Shown one piece after another: positions 16,429-26,100 of a stretch of DNA of 26,387 nt. The stretch is from JAOZTV01 sp965371805 (lineage in GTDB: Bacteria; Acidobacteriota; Aminicenantia; UBA2199), in contig CBDUZW010000072.1 of the NCBI GenBank assembly GCA_965371805.1, forward strand, positions 1-26,387. The letters run 5' to 3'. How positions within the stretch are numbered: the stretch's first letter is position 1; the number at the start of each line of letters is the position of its first letter. The notes under the pieces were generated by a model. It did no database searches. It was given only the letters and a program-made list of their open reading frames with translations, and was not told where the DNA came from. Both the position numbers and the translations under genes were made by a program.

Positions 16429-16500
16429 AAAACTAAATTTTATTTTATTTTTGATGAATATAATTTTTTTTTATCTATAATATGAAGAAGTGAGGATAAA

Positions 16501-16698
16501 ATGAAAAATACAAAAAAAAAATTCTCTTTTTTGGATTATTCTAATCATCTTTTTTCTCTTAGGCAATTGTAGCCCTGAATCCCAAGACCAGAAGAACATA
16601 ATAATTATGGAAATTCCAGTTCATCTTTAGAGAATTCAGGCGCTCAAACCGATTCTAAGAATATACCATTATCATCAAAATGGTTTTTCTATACCTAA
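16501..16698 (+). pseudogene. Frameshifted small lipoprotein gene
   Basis: A GAGGATAAA site precedes ATG 16501. The start frame gives MKNTKKKF and soon stops (TAG near 16568). Removing one A from the A10 run at 16512-16521 gives a lipoprotein-like signal, WIILIIFFLLGNCSPES. A second one-base shift near 16590-16600 then opens a Ser/Asn-rich frame (NNYGNSSSSLENSGAQT...) to TAA at 16696-16698. Two frame breaks in 200 bases indicate a decaying gene, although slippage or sequencing error at the A-run could explain the first. The rest of 16429-16776 shows nothing else. Confidence 0.5.
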
Positions 16699-16776
16699 AC
16701 ATATGTCCTTATAATAGGACACATTTAGATAAAATTTCTTGGCATTAGAATTGCTTTATATAGTTAGGAGGATAAA

Positions 16777-17598
16777 ATGAAAAAAACAATTTTGATGATT
16801 ATGTTTGTTATGTTGGCTGTATTAACTGTAAGTGGTCAAGATTATAATAATCAATATTATGATCAATATAGTGACCAGGGTTATGGTTATAATTCTACTG
16901 ATATCTATCAGGAGTATTCTTATGATTATAAAAATATCCTTTCACAGATCGGTAGATACGAGACAGTGTATTATTGGGAGCATCCATACAAGTATGTAAA
17001 TTTTGTAATAGTGGGGAGAAAAGTATATATAATTCCTAGAGGAAAGTTTTATGAAATTTATGACCGGAACTTTTTTCAACTTGTATCACAGGATCGATTT
17101 ATATCTCTTTCATGTTTTGGAATGCCTTACTACGATAACTATTACAGATTTTCTCTCTATAGTGATTATTTTAGATACAACTACTACATGGGAAGGAGCT
17201 TTGGAAGCTATTGGTTTAGAGGTCTTAGGAGACATTATAGAAGATACTATAAAAGCAGAAAGACGCATAAAAGGTATAAGAAATATAAAATAAGATTCTA
17301 TAAGAAAAGAGGTCATAGAGGAGATTATAGAAAAAAACATATACCAACAAAAAGCCAGAGCAACTATACAGTAAGAAAGGTACAAAAAAGAAAAATTGCT
17401 CAGAAAAGAAGTCCTGTTTACAAGAGATCTAGGAGAGCAGTGAAATTTACTAAAAGATATGTTAAACGAAGCATTAAGAAGAAGGTAAAGATAGTAAAGA
17501 GCAGTAGATCTATTAAGAAATCTAATTCTAAGAGAAGCAGGAAAGTAAGAAAGACTTCAAAAAACAAAAAGGTCAGTAAAAGAAGAAGTAAGAGATAA
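16777..17598 (+). CDS. Exported Tyr-rich protein with a very basic Lys/Arg tail, unknown family
   Basis: A 273-residue protein of unrecognised family. Residues 1-20 are a clean signal peptide ending VSGQ. Residues 21-55 are a Tyr/Asn/Gln/Asp-rich low-complexity stretch. A compact central region (about 55-145) contains YYWEHPYKYVNFVIVGRKVY and more aromatic residues, resembling a small beta-rich domain. From about 148 the chain is Lys/Arg-rich to the end; in the last 47 residues 25 are Lys or Arg. The tail should bind polyanions such as DNA, lipopolysaccharide or acidic polysaccharide outside the inner membrane. AGGAGG precedes the start. Neighbours are broken genes, and a strong hairpin follows. 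Signal peptide and composition are seen; the role is inference. Confidence 0.7.
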   Translation: MKKTILMIMFVMLAVLTVSGQDYNNQYYDQYSDQGYGYNSTDIYQEYSYDYKNILSQIGRYETVYYWEHPYKYVNFVIVGRKVYIIPRGKFYEIYDRNFFQLVSQDRFISLSCFGMPYYDNYYRFSLYSDYFRYNYYMGRSFGSYWFRGLRRHYRRYYKSRKTHKRYKKYKIRFYKKRGHRGDYRKKHIPTKSQSNYTVRKVQKRKIAQKRSPVYKRSRRAVKFTKRYVKRSIKKKVKIVKSSRSIKKSNSKRSRKVRKTSKNKKVSKRRSKR

Positions 17599-17611
17599 GC
17601 ATTTAATAACA

Positions 17612-17645
17612 ATATCTCCTGTTCTTATCTAAGAACGGGAGATAT
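17612..17645 (+). terminator. Strong hairpin after the Lys/Arg-rich protein gene
   Basis: ATATCTCCTGTTCTTA (17612-17627) pairs with TAAGAACGGGAGATAT (17630-17645), broken only by one T-G pair. It lies 14 bases after the stop codon. There is no T-run after it, so it is a 3'-end stabiliser or a factor-dependent terminator rather than a textbook intrinsic one. Confidence 0.5.
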
Positions 17646-17716
17646 ATAGTATCAAAATCCTAATATTTAACTTAAATTAAAATCCAGATCAGGTAATATT
17701 ATTAAAATCTATTGAT

Positions 17717-17875
17717 TTACATAATGAATGCGTATCCAATTTTTAGGAACAGTGCACGGTTTGTTTGCGGTATACCGGTATTTTGGTATCCATAATAATT
17801 ATCTGAATATCCAAGAAATAGAACTGTCTGCGGATTAAGCTTATATGAAAAAAGAATTTGTGTAAAAAGATGTCT
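17717..17875 (-). pseudogene. C-terminal remnant of a DUF5916-type outer-membrane protein
   Basis: On the minus strand 17875 down to a TAA at 17719-17717 reads about 52 residues: RHLFTQILFSYKLNPQ, TVLFLGYSDNYYG, then QTNRALFLKIGYAFIM. This closely resembles the C-terminal end of DUF5916 proteins (exported carbohydrate-binding-like domain plus beta-barrel), where LFSYKlNPqTvlFlGYSD and QTNRtfFlKiGYAw occur as I recall. A stop lies directly upstream in frame and no further homologous sequence is visible, so only the tail survives. The surrounding non-coding stretch 17646-18189 otherwise holds only the remnant at 17946. Confidence 0.65.
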
Positions 17876-17945
17876 TTATGGGAAATACTTTTAAATAAAG
17901 AATTCTGAAAATTTTATCTTATAAATTTTTATAATTAATAAATAA

Positions 17946-18077
17946 AAAAATACTACACCTCTTACCGAAGAACAATACGATGGAGTTGTTGTCAGCATGA
18001 ATGCAATGGGTGGTAGTTTAAACATAACTAGTGATGGTGTTATTACAAATAGCGGTTACTGGAAAGGGAGACGGTAA
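17946..18077 (+). pseudogene. Unidentified ORF remnant
   Basis: An open stretch of 43 codons reads TTPLTEEQYDGVVVSMNAMG, then GSLNITSDGVITNSGYWKG, then RR and TAA at 18075-18077. Composition is protein-like and GC content is higher than in the surrounding intergenic DNA. There is no plausible start codon with a ribosome-binding site; an internal ATG at 17997 would give 26 residues. It may be the 3' end of a lost gene. No family recognised. Confidence 0.35.
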
Positions 18078-18189
18078 TAACAAAAATCTTGACTATTTGA
18101 GCTATTTATAATATTATATTGAATGCCAAAAGTTAAGATTATTATGACAATTAATGCATTCAATTTTGTAAATCCATACATTATTTCAG

Positions 18190-20349
18190 ATGAAAAATTT
18201 AATTAAAATAAAAAAAGTTTTAATACCGTTTGTTTTGGTTTTCTTTGTATTGGTTTTATCCATTAGCCCCAAAAAGGAAGAGGTAAAAAAAGAGAATATG
18301 GCTAAGAAGGAGAAACTTGCAGTGGCTACCAAAAAAAACCCATTTTTTGAAGAGTATAATACTCTATTTAATATACCACCTTTCGAAAAAATTAAAGAGG
18401 CTCATTATATGCCTGCTTTTGAAAGAGGTATGAAGGACGAGAAGGCGGAAATTGATGCTATTGTAAATAATACAGAAGCACCTACCTTCAAAAATACTGT
18501 TGAAGAATTGGAAAAAACAGGGAAATTACTTGATAAAGTAAGTGCTGTATTTTTTCATCTCAATGGTAGTCACACTAATGATAATTTTCAAAAAATTGCC
18601 CAGGCAGTTACACCAATGTTAAGCAAACATGGAAATTATATTGCCTTAAATGATGGATTATTTAAGAGAATCAAAGTGGTTAATAAACAAAAAGACACAC
18701 TCAAATTAGCCCCCCAGGAGTTGAAACTACTTGAAAAAACCTATAGAAGTTTTGTTAGAAGTGGTGCTGATCTTCAAGGTGAGGCAAAAGAAAAAGTAAA
18801 AAAAATAAATGAAGAAATGTCAGGTTTGGCATTAAATTTTAGACAGAATTTATTAAAAGAGACAAATAACTTCAAAATGTATATTGATAAAAAAGAAGAT
18901 CTTATTGGATTATCTGATGCTTCAATCAAATCATCTGCAGCAGCTGCTAAAAGAGATGGTCAGGAAGGGAAATGGTTGTTTACTTTACATAAACCAAGTT
19001 GGATCCCATTTTTACAATCTTCACCAAAAAGAGAATTAAGAGAAAAATTATATAAGGGATATATTAACCGTGGTGACAATAATAATGAATTTGATAATAA
19101 GAAAATTATTGCTAAACTTACTGCTTTAAGAGTCGAAAAGGCTAATCTCATGGGTTATAAAACTCATGCAGATTATAGACTTGAAGTTAATATGTCAAAA
19201 AAACCTGAAAATGTTTATAAACTCTTAAACAGATTATGGGAACCTGCTTTAAACATGGCTAAAAAAGAAAAAGATGCATTGCAGGCTATGATAGATAAAG
19301 AGGGTGGGAAATTTAAACTTGAATCATGGGACTGGTGGTATTATACTGAAAAACTTAGAAAAGAAAAATATGCACTGGATGAAAATGAATTAAGACCCTA
19401 TTTTGAAATTAGTAATGTAAGAGAAGGTGCTTTTTATGTAGCCAATAAGCTTTATGGAATAAAATTTATTGAAAGAAAGGATCTTCCTAATTACCATCCT
19501 GATGCTAAAGCTTTTGAAGTACAGGAAGCTGATGGAAAACATATCGGTATTTTATATACAGATTATTATTATAGAAATAGTAAGAGGGGCGGCGCATGGT
19601 GCGGTGGACTTCAAGGATATTCAAATATTGAAAAGGAAATATTTCCAATTACTTATAACGTATGTAATTTTACAACACCAGTCGGGGATAAGCCTTCTCT
19701 ATTAACTTTTGAAGAAACTTCAACATTATTCCATGAGTTTGGTCATGCACTTCATGTTTTATTTAATAAAACAAAATACAGAGGTATATCAAGGGTTTCT
19801 AGAGATTTTGTAGAACTTCCTTCTCAAATTATGGAACACTGGGCAGCAGAACCTGAAGTAATGAAAGTTTATGCTAAACATTACCAGACTGGAAAACCAA
19901 TTCCAGACGAACTAATCAAAAAACTGGAAAAAAGCAGTCATTTTAATCAGGGATTCGCTACTGTAGAATATCTTGCAGCATCTCTTCTTGATATGAATTA
20001 TCATACTTTAACCGATAAAACCCCGGTTAATACAAATGAATTTGAGAAGAAATATTTTGAATCTATTGGTCTGATACCTGAAATTATTTCCAGGTATAGG
20101 AGTACTTATTTTGCTCATATTATTGGTGGCTATGATAGTGGATATCACGCATATATCTGGGCGGAAGTTTTGGATTGTGATGCTTTCGAAGCATTTAAAG
20201 AGACAAGTTTATATGATCAAAAAACTGCTAAGTCATTCAGAGACAATATTCTATCAAGTGGTGGAATGGTAGATGAACAAATTATGTATCGAAACTTTAG
20301 AGGTAGAGATGCTAAAATCGATGGTCTTCTGAAGAAAAGAGGATTATAA
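18190..20349 (+). CDS. dcp: Exported M3-family metallopeptidase (Dcp-like peptidyl-dipeptidase)
   Basis: A 719-residue zinc peptidase of family M3. The HEFGH motif is at 515-519 (H515, E516, H519) and the third ligand E542 lies in DFVELPSQIMEHWA. The C-terminal GYDSGYHAYIWAEVLDCDAF region with the substrate-binding Tyr/His residues is intact. Spacing from HEFGH to the third ligand is two residues shorter than in E. coli Dcp. A hydrophobic segment at 10-25 after a basic start, followed by a Lys-rich linker, indicates export or membrane anchoring, unlike cytoplasmic E. coli Dcp. Dcp enzymes release dipeptides from the C-terminus of peptides. The ribosome-binding site before ATG 18190 is weak. 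The S46 dipeptidyl peptidase follows, which would attack the same peptides from the N-terminus. Confidence 0.9.
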   Translation: MKNLIKIKKVLIPFVLVFFVLVLSISPKKEEVKKENMAKKEKLAVATKKNPFFEEYNTLFNIPPFEKIKEAHYMPAFERGMKDEKAEIDAIVNNTEAPTFKNTVEELEKTGKLLDKVSAVFFHLNGSHTNDNFQKIAQAVTPMLSKHGNYIALNDGLFKRIKVVNKQKDTLKLAPQELKLLEKTYRSFVRSGADLQGEAKEKVKKINEEMSGLALNFRQNLLKETNNFKMYIDKKEDLIGLSDASIKSSAAAAKRDGQEGKWLFTLHKPSWIPFLQSSPKRELREKLYKGYINRGDNNNEFDNKKIIAKLTALRVEKANLMGYKTHADYRLEVNMSKKPENVYKLLNRLWEPALNMAKKEKDALQAMIDKEGGKFKLESWDWWYYTEKLRKEKYALDENELRPYFEISNVREGAFYVANKLYGIKFIERKDLPNYHPDAKAFEVQEADGKHIGILYTDYYYRNSKRGGAWCGGLQGYSNIEKEIFPITYNVCNFTTPVGDKPSLLTFEETSTLFHEFGHALHVLFNKTKYRGISRVSRDFVELPSQIMEHWAAEPEVMKVYAKHYQTGKPIPDELIKKLEKSSHFNQGFATVEYLAASLLDMNYHTLTDKTPVNTNEFEKKYFESIGLIPEIISRYRSTYFAHIIGGYDSGYHAYIWAEVLDCDAFEAFKETSLYDQKTAKSFRDNILSSGGMVDEQIMYRNFRGRDAKIDGLLKKRGL

Positions 20350-20358
20350 TAAAATAGA

Positions 20359-20401
20359 TTTGAAATAGGAGTACTATGAAATGTAGTACTCCTATTTCAA
20401 A
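20359..20401 (+). promoter_or_regulatory. Perfect 18-bp hairpin upstream of the S46 peptidase start
   Basis: TTTGAAATAGGAGTACTA (20359-20376) pairs perfectly with TAGTACTCCTATTTCAAA (20384-20401) around the loop TGAAATG. Its right arm runs into the AAAGGAG ribosome-binding site of the next gene. No T-run follows, so it is not an intrinsic terminator. It could separate the two transcripts or modulate translation. Confidence 0.6.
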
Positions 20402-20417
20402 GGAGAACAATTCATGA
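20376..20417 (+). CDS. 13-codon leader ORF overlapping the S46 start
   Basis: ATG 20376 lies four bases after TAGGAG in the left arm of the hairpin and encodes MKCSTPISKENNS. It ends at TGA 20415-20417, overlapping the S46 ATG (ATGA). This is the layout of a translationally coupled leader peptide. It may be accidental, since the hairpin symmetry itself creates the sequence. Confidence 0.25.
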   Translation: MKCSTPISKENNS

Positions 20418-22591
20418 AATTTAAGTATATATATTTAGTTGTAATAGGTCTATTTCTAATTATTGGTTTAGGAAATTCAATTCAAGCTGATGAAGGTATG
20501 CTGCCACTCAGTGAGATACATAAGCTTGATTTGAAAGCACTTGGTTTTAAATTAGATTCAAAAGTACTATATAATCCAAAAGGAATAAGTCTGATTGATG
20601 GAATAATAAATTTAAGTGGCTGTACTGCCTCTTTTGTTTCACCGGAAGGATTAATACTTACAAACTATCATTGTGCATTCCCTGCAATACAAAGAGTTAC
20701 TACTAAAGAAAAGGATTTCATGAAAAAAGGCTTCATGGCAGTTGATCGAACAAAGGAATTACCTGCTAAAGGATATACTGTTCGTATGATTGATTTTTAT
20801 AAAGATGTATCTAAAGAGGTCATGAGTGTTGTAAAAAATAAAATGTCTTATGAGCAACGTACAAAGGCAGTTGAAAAGAAAATTAAAAAGATCGTTATTA
20901 AGATAGAGAAAAAGTATCCAGGAAAAAGAGCAGAAGTTGCAGAGATGTTCCTTGGGAAAACTTATGTACTATTTGTTTATGTTTATATCAAAGATGTCCG
21001 TTTAGTTTATTCTCCTCCAAGAAGCATCGGAGAATATGGAGGAGAAACTGATAATTGGATGTGGCCCCGCCATACTGGAGATTTTACTTTTATGAGAGCT
21101 TATGTTGCTCCAGATGGATCTTCAGCAGAATATTCAGAAAAAAATATACCTTTTCATCCAAAAAAATATTTGCAAATAGCGCCAGAAGGCGTTAAAGAAG
21201 AAGATTTTGTATTTGTTCTTGGTTATCCGGGAAGAACATTTCGTCATAGAACATCACATTTTTTTCAATTTGAAGAGAAAATTAAAAAACCTTATGTTGT
21301 AGAACTATATACATGGATGATTAATGTATTAGAGACGATAAGTAAAAAAAATCGAACTACTGAAATCAAATTATCTTCAAGTTTAAAGCGGCTATGGAAT
21401 GTAATGAAGAAATATAAAGGCCAGTTAAAAGCAATGAATAATCTTAAACTTACGGAAAAAAAAATAAAAGAAGAAAAGGAATTACAAAAATATATAGATG
21501 GGAATGAAAATCTTAGGAAAAAGTATGGAAATATCTTTTCTGAGATTGGTGCTCTCTATAAAGAAAAAACTCAAGATGCGGAATATGATTTTTTCCTTCA
21601 ATATATAAAACGAAGCAGTACTCTTTTTAATAATGCATATAGAGTGTATGAAGCTTCTATTGAAAGGAAGAAGAAAGATACTGATAGAGAATCATCATAT
21701 ATGGATAGAAACTTTACCAGAACAAAAAGATATATGATGATTGGTTTAAGAAATTTTACTCCAGAATCTGATAAGATAACATTTAAGCAAATGTTAATGA
21801 GAGGAGTCAAATTAAATAGAAAGTATTCAATAATTCCAATCCAGCAAATAATAAAAAATAAGAAAGGAATAGATGCAGAGAAAGCAATTGATGCATTTAT
21901 TGAAAAGATTTATACCCAATCTAAGTTTCATAAAAAAGATTATCTGAAAAATATGCTTTTTAAATCTACTAAAGAACTTAATAAAATAGATTCACATCTT
22001 TTAAAATTTGTACGTTCTCTATATCCAGTTTATCAAAAACAGAAGGATAAATATAAACAACAAAAAGGAAAATTAGATAAATTATTTGCAAAGTTAATAG
22101 AGGTAAAACAAAAATTCAAAGGTACAAGTTTTATCCCTGATGCAAATAGCACACTCAGGCTGACTTATGGATACGTTAGAGGATATTCTCCAGCTGATGC
22201 AGTTGTATATACACCTTTCACAACCTTAACCGGTTTGATCGAAAAGAACACTTCCCAACATCCATTTATTGCTACAGAAAGATTATTTGATCTATATAAA
22301 AATAAAGATTTTGGTTCATATACACTTCCTTCTTTAAATGATGTACCTGTAAATATTCTATATAGTACAGATACAACTGGAGGAAATTCCGGTAGTCCTG
22401 TTTTAAATGCAAAAGGAGAATTGATCGGATTAAACTTTGACAGAGTTTTCGAAGCAACAATCAATGATTATGGCTGGGCAGAATCTTACAGCAGAAGCAT
22501 TGGGGTTGATATCAGATACATCCTTTGGTTCCTTGAAAAATTTGGAGGAGCAGGGTATTTATTAAAAGAAATGAATATCTTCAACAATTAA
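20414..22591 (+). CDS. S46-family dipeptidyl peptidase, DPP11-like (Asp/Glu-specific)
   Basis: A 725-residue serine exopeptidase of family S46, with a signal peptide (cleavage near A25 in NSIQA-DEG). The triad is H86 in TNYHCAF, D223 in PRHTGDF and S659 in TGGNSGSP. N214 and W215 (TDNWMW) are the residues that hold the substrate N-terminus in this family. Eighteen residues after the catalytic Ser is R677 (GLNFDR), the place of Arg673 in Porphyromonas gingivalis DPP11, which confers Asp/Glu preference at P1; DPP7-type enzymes have Gly there. A periplasmic or surface location is expected. The middle region (about 330-560) is helical and Lys-rich as in other S46 enzymes. AAAGGAG precedes the start. 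Confidence 0.93.
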   Translation: MKFKYIYLVVIGLFLIIGLGNSIQADEGMLPLSEIHKLDLKALGFKLDSKVLYNPKGISLIDGIINLSGCTASFVSPEGLILTNYHCAFPAIQRVTTKEKDFMKKGFMAVDRTKELPAKGYTVRMIDFYKDVSKEVMSVVKNKMSYEQRTKAVEKKIKKIVIKIEKKYPGKRAEVAEMFLGKTYVLFVYVYIKDVRLVYSPPRSIGEYGGETDNWMWPRHTGDFTFMRAYVAPDGSSAEYSEKNIPFHPKKYLQIAPEGVKEEDFVFVLGYPGRTFRHRTSHFFQFEEKIKKPYVVELYTWMINVLETISKKNRTTEIKLSSSLKRLWNVMKKYKGQLKAMNNLKLTEKKIKEEKELQKYIDGNENLRKKYGNIFSEIGALYKEKTQDAEYDFFLQYIKRSSTLFNNAYRVYEASIERKKKDTDRESSYMDRNFTRTKRYMMIGLRNFTPESDKITFKQMLMRGVKLNRKYSIIPIQQIIKNKKGIDAEKAIDAFIEKIYTQSKFHKKDYLKNMLFKSTKELNKIDSHLLKFVRSLYPVYQKQKDKYKQQKGKLDKLFAKLIEVKQKFKGTSFIPDANSTLRLTYGYVRGYSPADAVVYTPFTTLTGLIEKNTSQHPFIATERLFDLYKNKDFGSYTLPSLNDVPVNILYSTDTTGGNSGSPVLNAKGELIGLNFDRVFEATINDYGWAESYSRSIGVDIRYILWFLEKFGGAGYLLKEMNIFNN

Positions 22592-22691
22592 ACAAGAACC
22601 TTTCAACCTTAAATGAATGTTTTGTTTTTTTTAATTTTATAGAATATTATTTTATATTAAATAATAAGATATGTTATGATATGTAAAGAAA

Positions 22692-23093
22692 ATGACAAAA
22701 ATAAATTTTGAAAAACTCTTTGGTTTTAAAAGAAAAATCAATATAGCAATAGTTGGTTCAAGGGATTTCAATAATTTCGATGTTTTCAAAGACAAATTAG
22801 AACCAATTCTTTCTAAATTAATGGCCAGGATAGATAATATAGTTTCCGGAGGAGCAAAAGGGACTGATTCTATGGCAGAAAAATATGCTATTGATAATAA
22901 TTTAAGCACCATAATTTATAAACCTGATTGGGAAAAACATGGAAATAGTGCAGGAATAATACGAAATAGAACTATTATAAAGAGTTCAGATCTTATTATT
23001 GCATTTTTAATAAAGAATTCCAGAGGCACTTCAAATTCAATAAAAGTTGCAAAAGAACTAAAAAAGGAAATTGTAGTTTTTGAAATAAATTAA
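22692..23093 (+). CDS. SLOG-fold protein (DUF2493 / YspA-like)
   Basis: A 133-residue protein with the DUF2493 pattern: IAIVGSRDF (18-26), the nucleotide-binding VSGGAKGTDSMAEKYA (51-66), YKPDWEKHGNSAGIIRN (76-92) and RGTSNSI (111-117). These SLOG Rossmann-like proteins bind or process nucleotide-derived ligands and are common in phages and mobile DNA, though also in chromosomes. No other phage gene is near. The ribosome-binding site is weak and the gene stands alone between the S46 peptidase and the propeller sensor. Ligand and role unknown. Confidence 0.8.
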   Translation: MTKINFEKLFGFKRKINIAIVGSRDFNNFDVFKDKLEPILSKLMARIDNIVSGGAKGTDSMAEKYAIDNNLSTIIYKPDWEKHGNSAGIIRNRTIIKSSDLIIAFLIKNSRGTSNSIKVAKELKKEIVVFEIN

Positions 23094-23159
23094 AAATTTT
23101 TTATTTATTTTTTTAATACATTTTTTTTATTTTTAAGTATACTATATTAGGAGATAAAT

Positions 23160-26100
23160 ATGAGTAAAAAGCTTATATTGATAATTACTATTATTTTCAT
23201 GATTAATTTAATAAATATTTTTGGAAATTATCCAATTAATCATGATATAAGATTTGAACATATAAACCAGATGGATGGTTTATCGCAAGGAAGTATTAAT
23301 TGTATGACCCAGGATAAAAATGGATTCATGTGGTTTGGAACTCAATCTGGATTAAACAAATATGATGGATACAAATTTGAAGTTTTTTTAAATGACCCTG
23401 ATGACCAGTTTTCTATTTCATTCAATTATATAACTGCACTGTTTGAAGATATAAAAGGGGATTTATGGGTTGGAACACAAAATGGACTAAATAGATTTAT
23501 AACCTCAGAAAAAAGATTTGTGAGATATTACTCAAGCAGTAATATCAATAGTATCAGCAATAATACTATTACAGCTATTTGCGAAGATAAAAATGGTGAT
23601 ATATGGGTTGGCACTCCAAATGGATTAAATAGATATAATTATAAAAATAATAATTTTAAAAGATATATTAATAATAATAAAGAAGGCGATATAAATAATA
23701 TTAGAATTTCAAGTCTATTCAAAGATAAAAATGGGATATTATGGATTGGCACTATAGGTGGAGGTATAAATAAGTATATTGAAGGTAAAGATGCTTTTAT
23801 AAACTATGAATCTAGAGATAATAATGTGAAGTTCATAACTACATTGTTTGAAGATCATAGCGGTGAATTCTGGATAGGGACATTTGGAAGAGGTATAGCA
23901 ATATTCAAAAGAAAAAAAAAAGATTTTGTTTTTTATAATCATAAAACTAATGATCCCAAAAGCCTTAGTCATAATAGGATTAATTTTATATTTGAAAGTA
24001 AAAATAATATGCTATGGGTTGGGACCCCAAATGGTCTTAATAGATTTAACAGGAGAGAAGAGAATTTTTATATTTATAAGAGCAATGTGTCTAATGCATT
24101 TAGTTTAAGCTTCAATATGGTTTCTGCAATGTTTGAAGATAATAATGGAATATTATGGATAGGAACTTTAGGCAGAGGCCTTAATAAATTTACTAAAAGA
24201 AGTGATTTCTTTAAAAAACATATTCCTGAGCCTCAAAACCCAAATAGCCTCAGTAATAGTTTTGTTTATTCAATAATTGAAGATAAAAAGAAAAATTTAT
24301 GGGTTGGAACTCAAGGTGGTGGCATTAATAAGATAAACAGAGAACTGAATCAGTTTTCCTTTTACAGATTTAACAGATCAGATGGCAAAAGCATTAGCAG
24401 TGATTACATTTCATGTTTATTTGAGGATAAAGAGGATAATATCTGGATTGGAACTTTTGGAAATGGAATAAATAAGTATATAAAAAAAGAAAATAGTTTC
24501 AAAAGATATATTCCTGGTATTAATGCGCCTGGTGCTATCAGCAATGTAAAATATATTCTTGAATCTGATAAGAGTCCTGGAGTTTTATGGCTTGCTACAG
24601 CTGGTAGCGGATTAGTAAAGTTTAATAAAAAAAAAGAGTTATTTGAATTATTTTTTACATCAATAGGCAGAGAGTCCGACCCATCTTCAGTAAAATTTAA
24701 AAACATGCATGAAAATCTAAATTCAAATACCATTTATTTTTTATATGAGGCGCCATCAAAACCTGGATATATTTTTGTGTCAACTGATAAAGGTTTAAGT
24801 GGATTTAATTTTAAAAATAATAAGATTGAAGCAGAATATACTGTTAAAGATGGATTACCTGATAATGTAATATATGCTGTATTGGAAGATTCAAATGGAT
24901 TTTTGTGGTTAAGCACAAATAAAGGTATTTCAAAATTTAATATTGAAAATAACACTTTTTTAAATTATGATATTGAAGACGGGTTACAAGGTATGGAATT
25001 TAATGGCGTCTCTGCTTTTAAAAATTCTTCTGGTGAAATGTTTTTTGGTGGAACAAATGGATTCAACTCTTTTTTCCCGGATAAAATAATAAAAAACAAA
25101 AAAATTCCTGCCATATACATAACTGATTTCAAAGTATTTAACGAATCTATTAAAATAGGGAAAAACTCAACCTTAAAAAAAGATATCTGTGAAGTAGGGA
25201 AGATAATACTCCCATATTATAAAAACACATTTACATTTGAATTTGTTGCATTGGATTATACAGCTCCAAGAAAAAATAAATATGCCTATAAATTAGATAA
25301 TTTTGATAAAGTCTGGCATTTTGTAGATTATAAGAAAAGATCTGCTCAATATATGAATATAAATCCAGGGGAATATATTTTTAGAGTAAAAGGATCAAAT
25401 AGTGATGGTGTCTGGAATGAAACAGGAGTAGAGATAAAACTAATTATAAATCCTCCTTTCTGGAATACCTGGAGTTTCAGGATTTCTACATTTTTATTAA
25501 TATTACTTATTTTCCTAATTCTATATAAAAAAAGAATGTCAAATGTCTCTTCAAGATTGAGACTTGAAACTGAACTAAGTGCTGCTCATAACGCGCAAAT
25601 GTCTATAATGCCTCAATCTGACCCTAATATCGAGGGATATGAAATTTCAGGATTATGTATTCCTGCAAGCGAAGTTGGAGGCGACTTTTATGATTATTTA
25701 TGGTTGGATGAAAATAGATCGAATTTCGGTATTGCCATAGGTGATGTTTCGGGAAAAGCGATGAAAGCAGCTATGACTGCAATAATGACAAATGGGATAT
25801 TATTTTCACAGGCTTCTGAATCCAATTCAATAAAAGATATAATGACAAAAATTAATAAACCCATTTATTTAAAAACAGAAAAACAGGTTTTTACAGCACT
25901 CTGTTTAGTTTCAATTAATATTAATTCAAAAATAATGTCATTTACTAATGCTGGATTAAGTGAACCAATAATCAAATCAGGAAATTCAGTGACTAGAATA
26001 AAACAAAAAGGTATAAAGTTCCCTCTTGGAATTAAAAAAGACAGCAAATATCTTGAAAATGACATTCAACTGAAATCAGGCGATACGCTTTTACTTTATA

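Noticed and set aside
17612..17645. Textbook intrinsic terminator
   Set aside because: The stem is excellent but no T-run follows, so it is listed only as a hairpin with a terminator-like position.
22692..23093. Prophage remnant suggested by the SLOG/DUF2493 gene
   Set aside because: No integrase, structural or lysis gene and no attachment repeats are near; the family also occurs in ordinary chromosomes.
23300..25100. DNA repeat array or CRISPR-like structure in the sensor gene
   Set aside because: The periodic similarity is at the protein level, from propeller blades of about 45 residues, and the DNA repeats are diverged.
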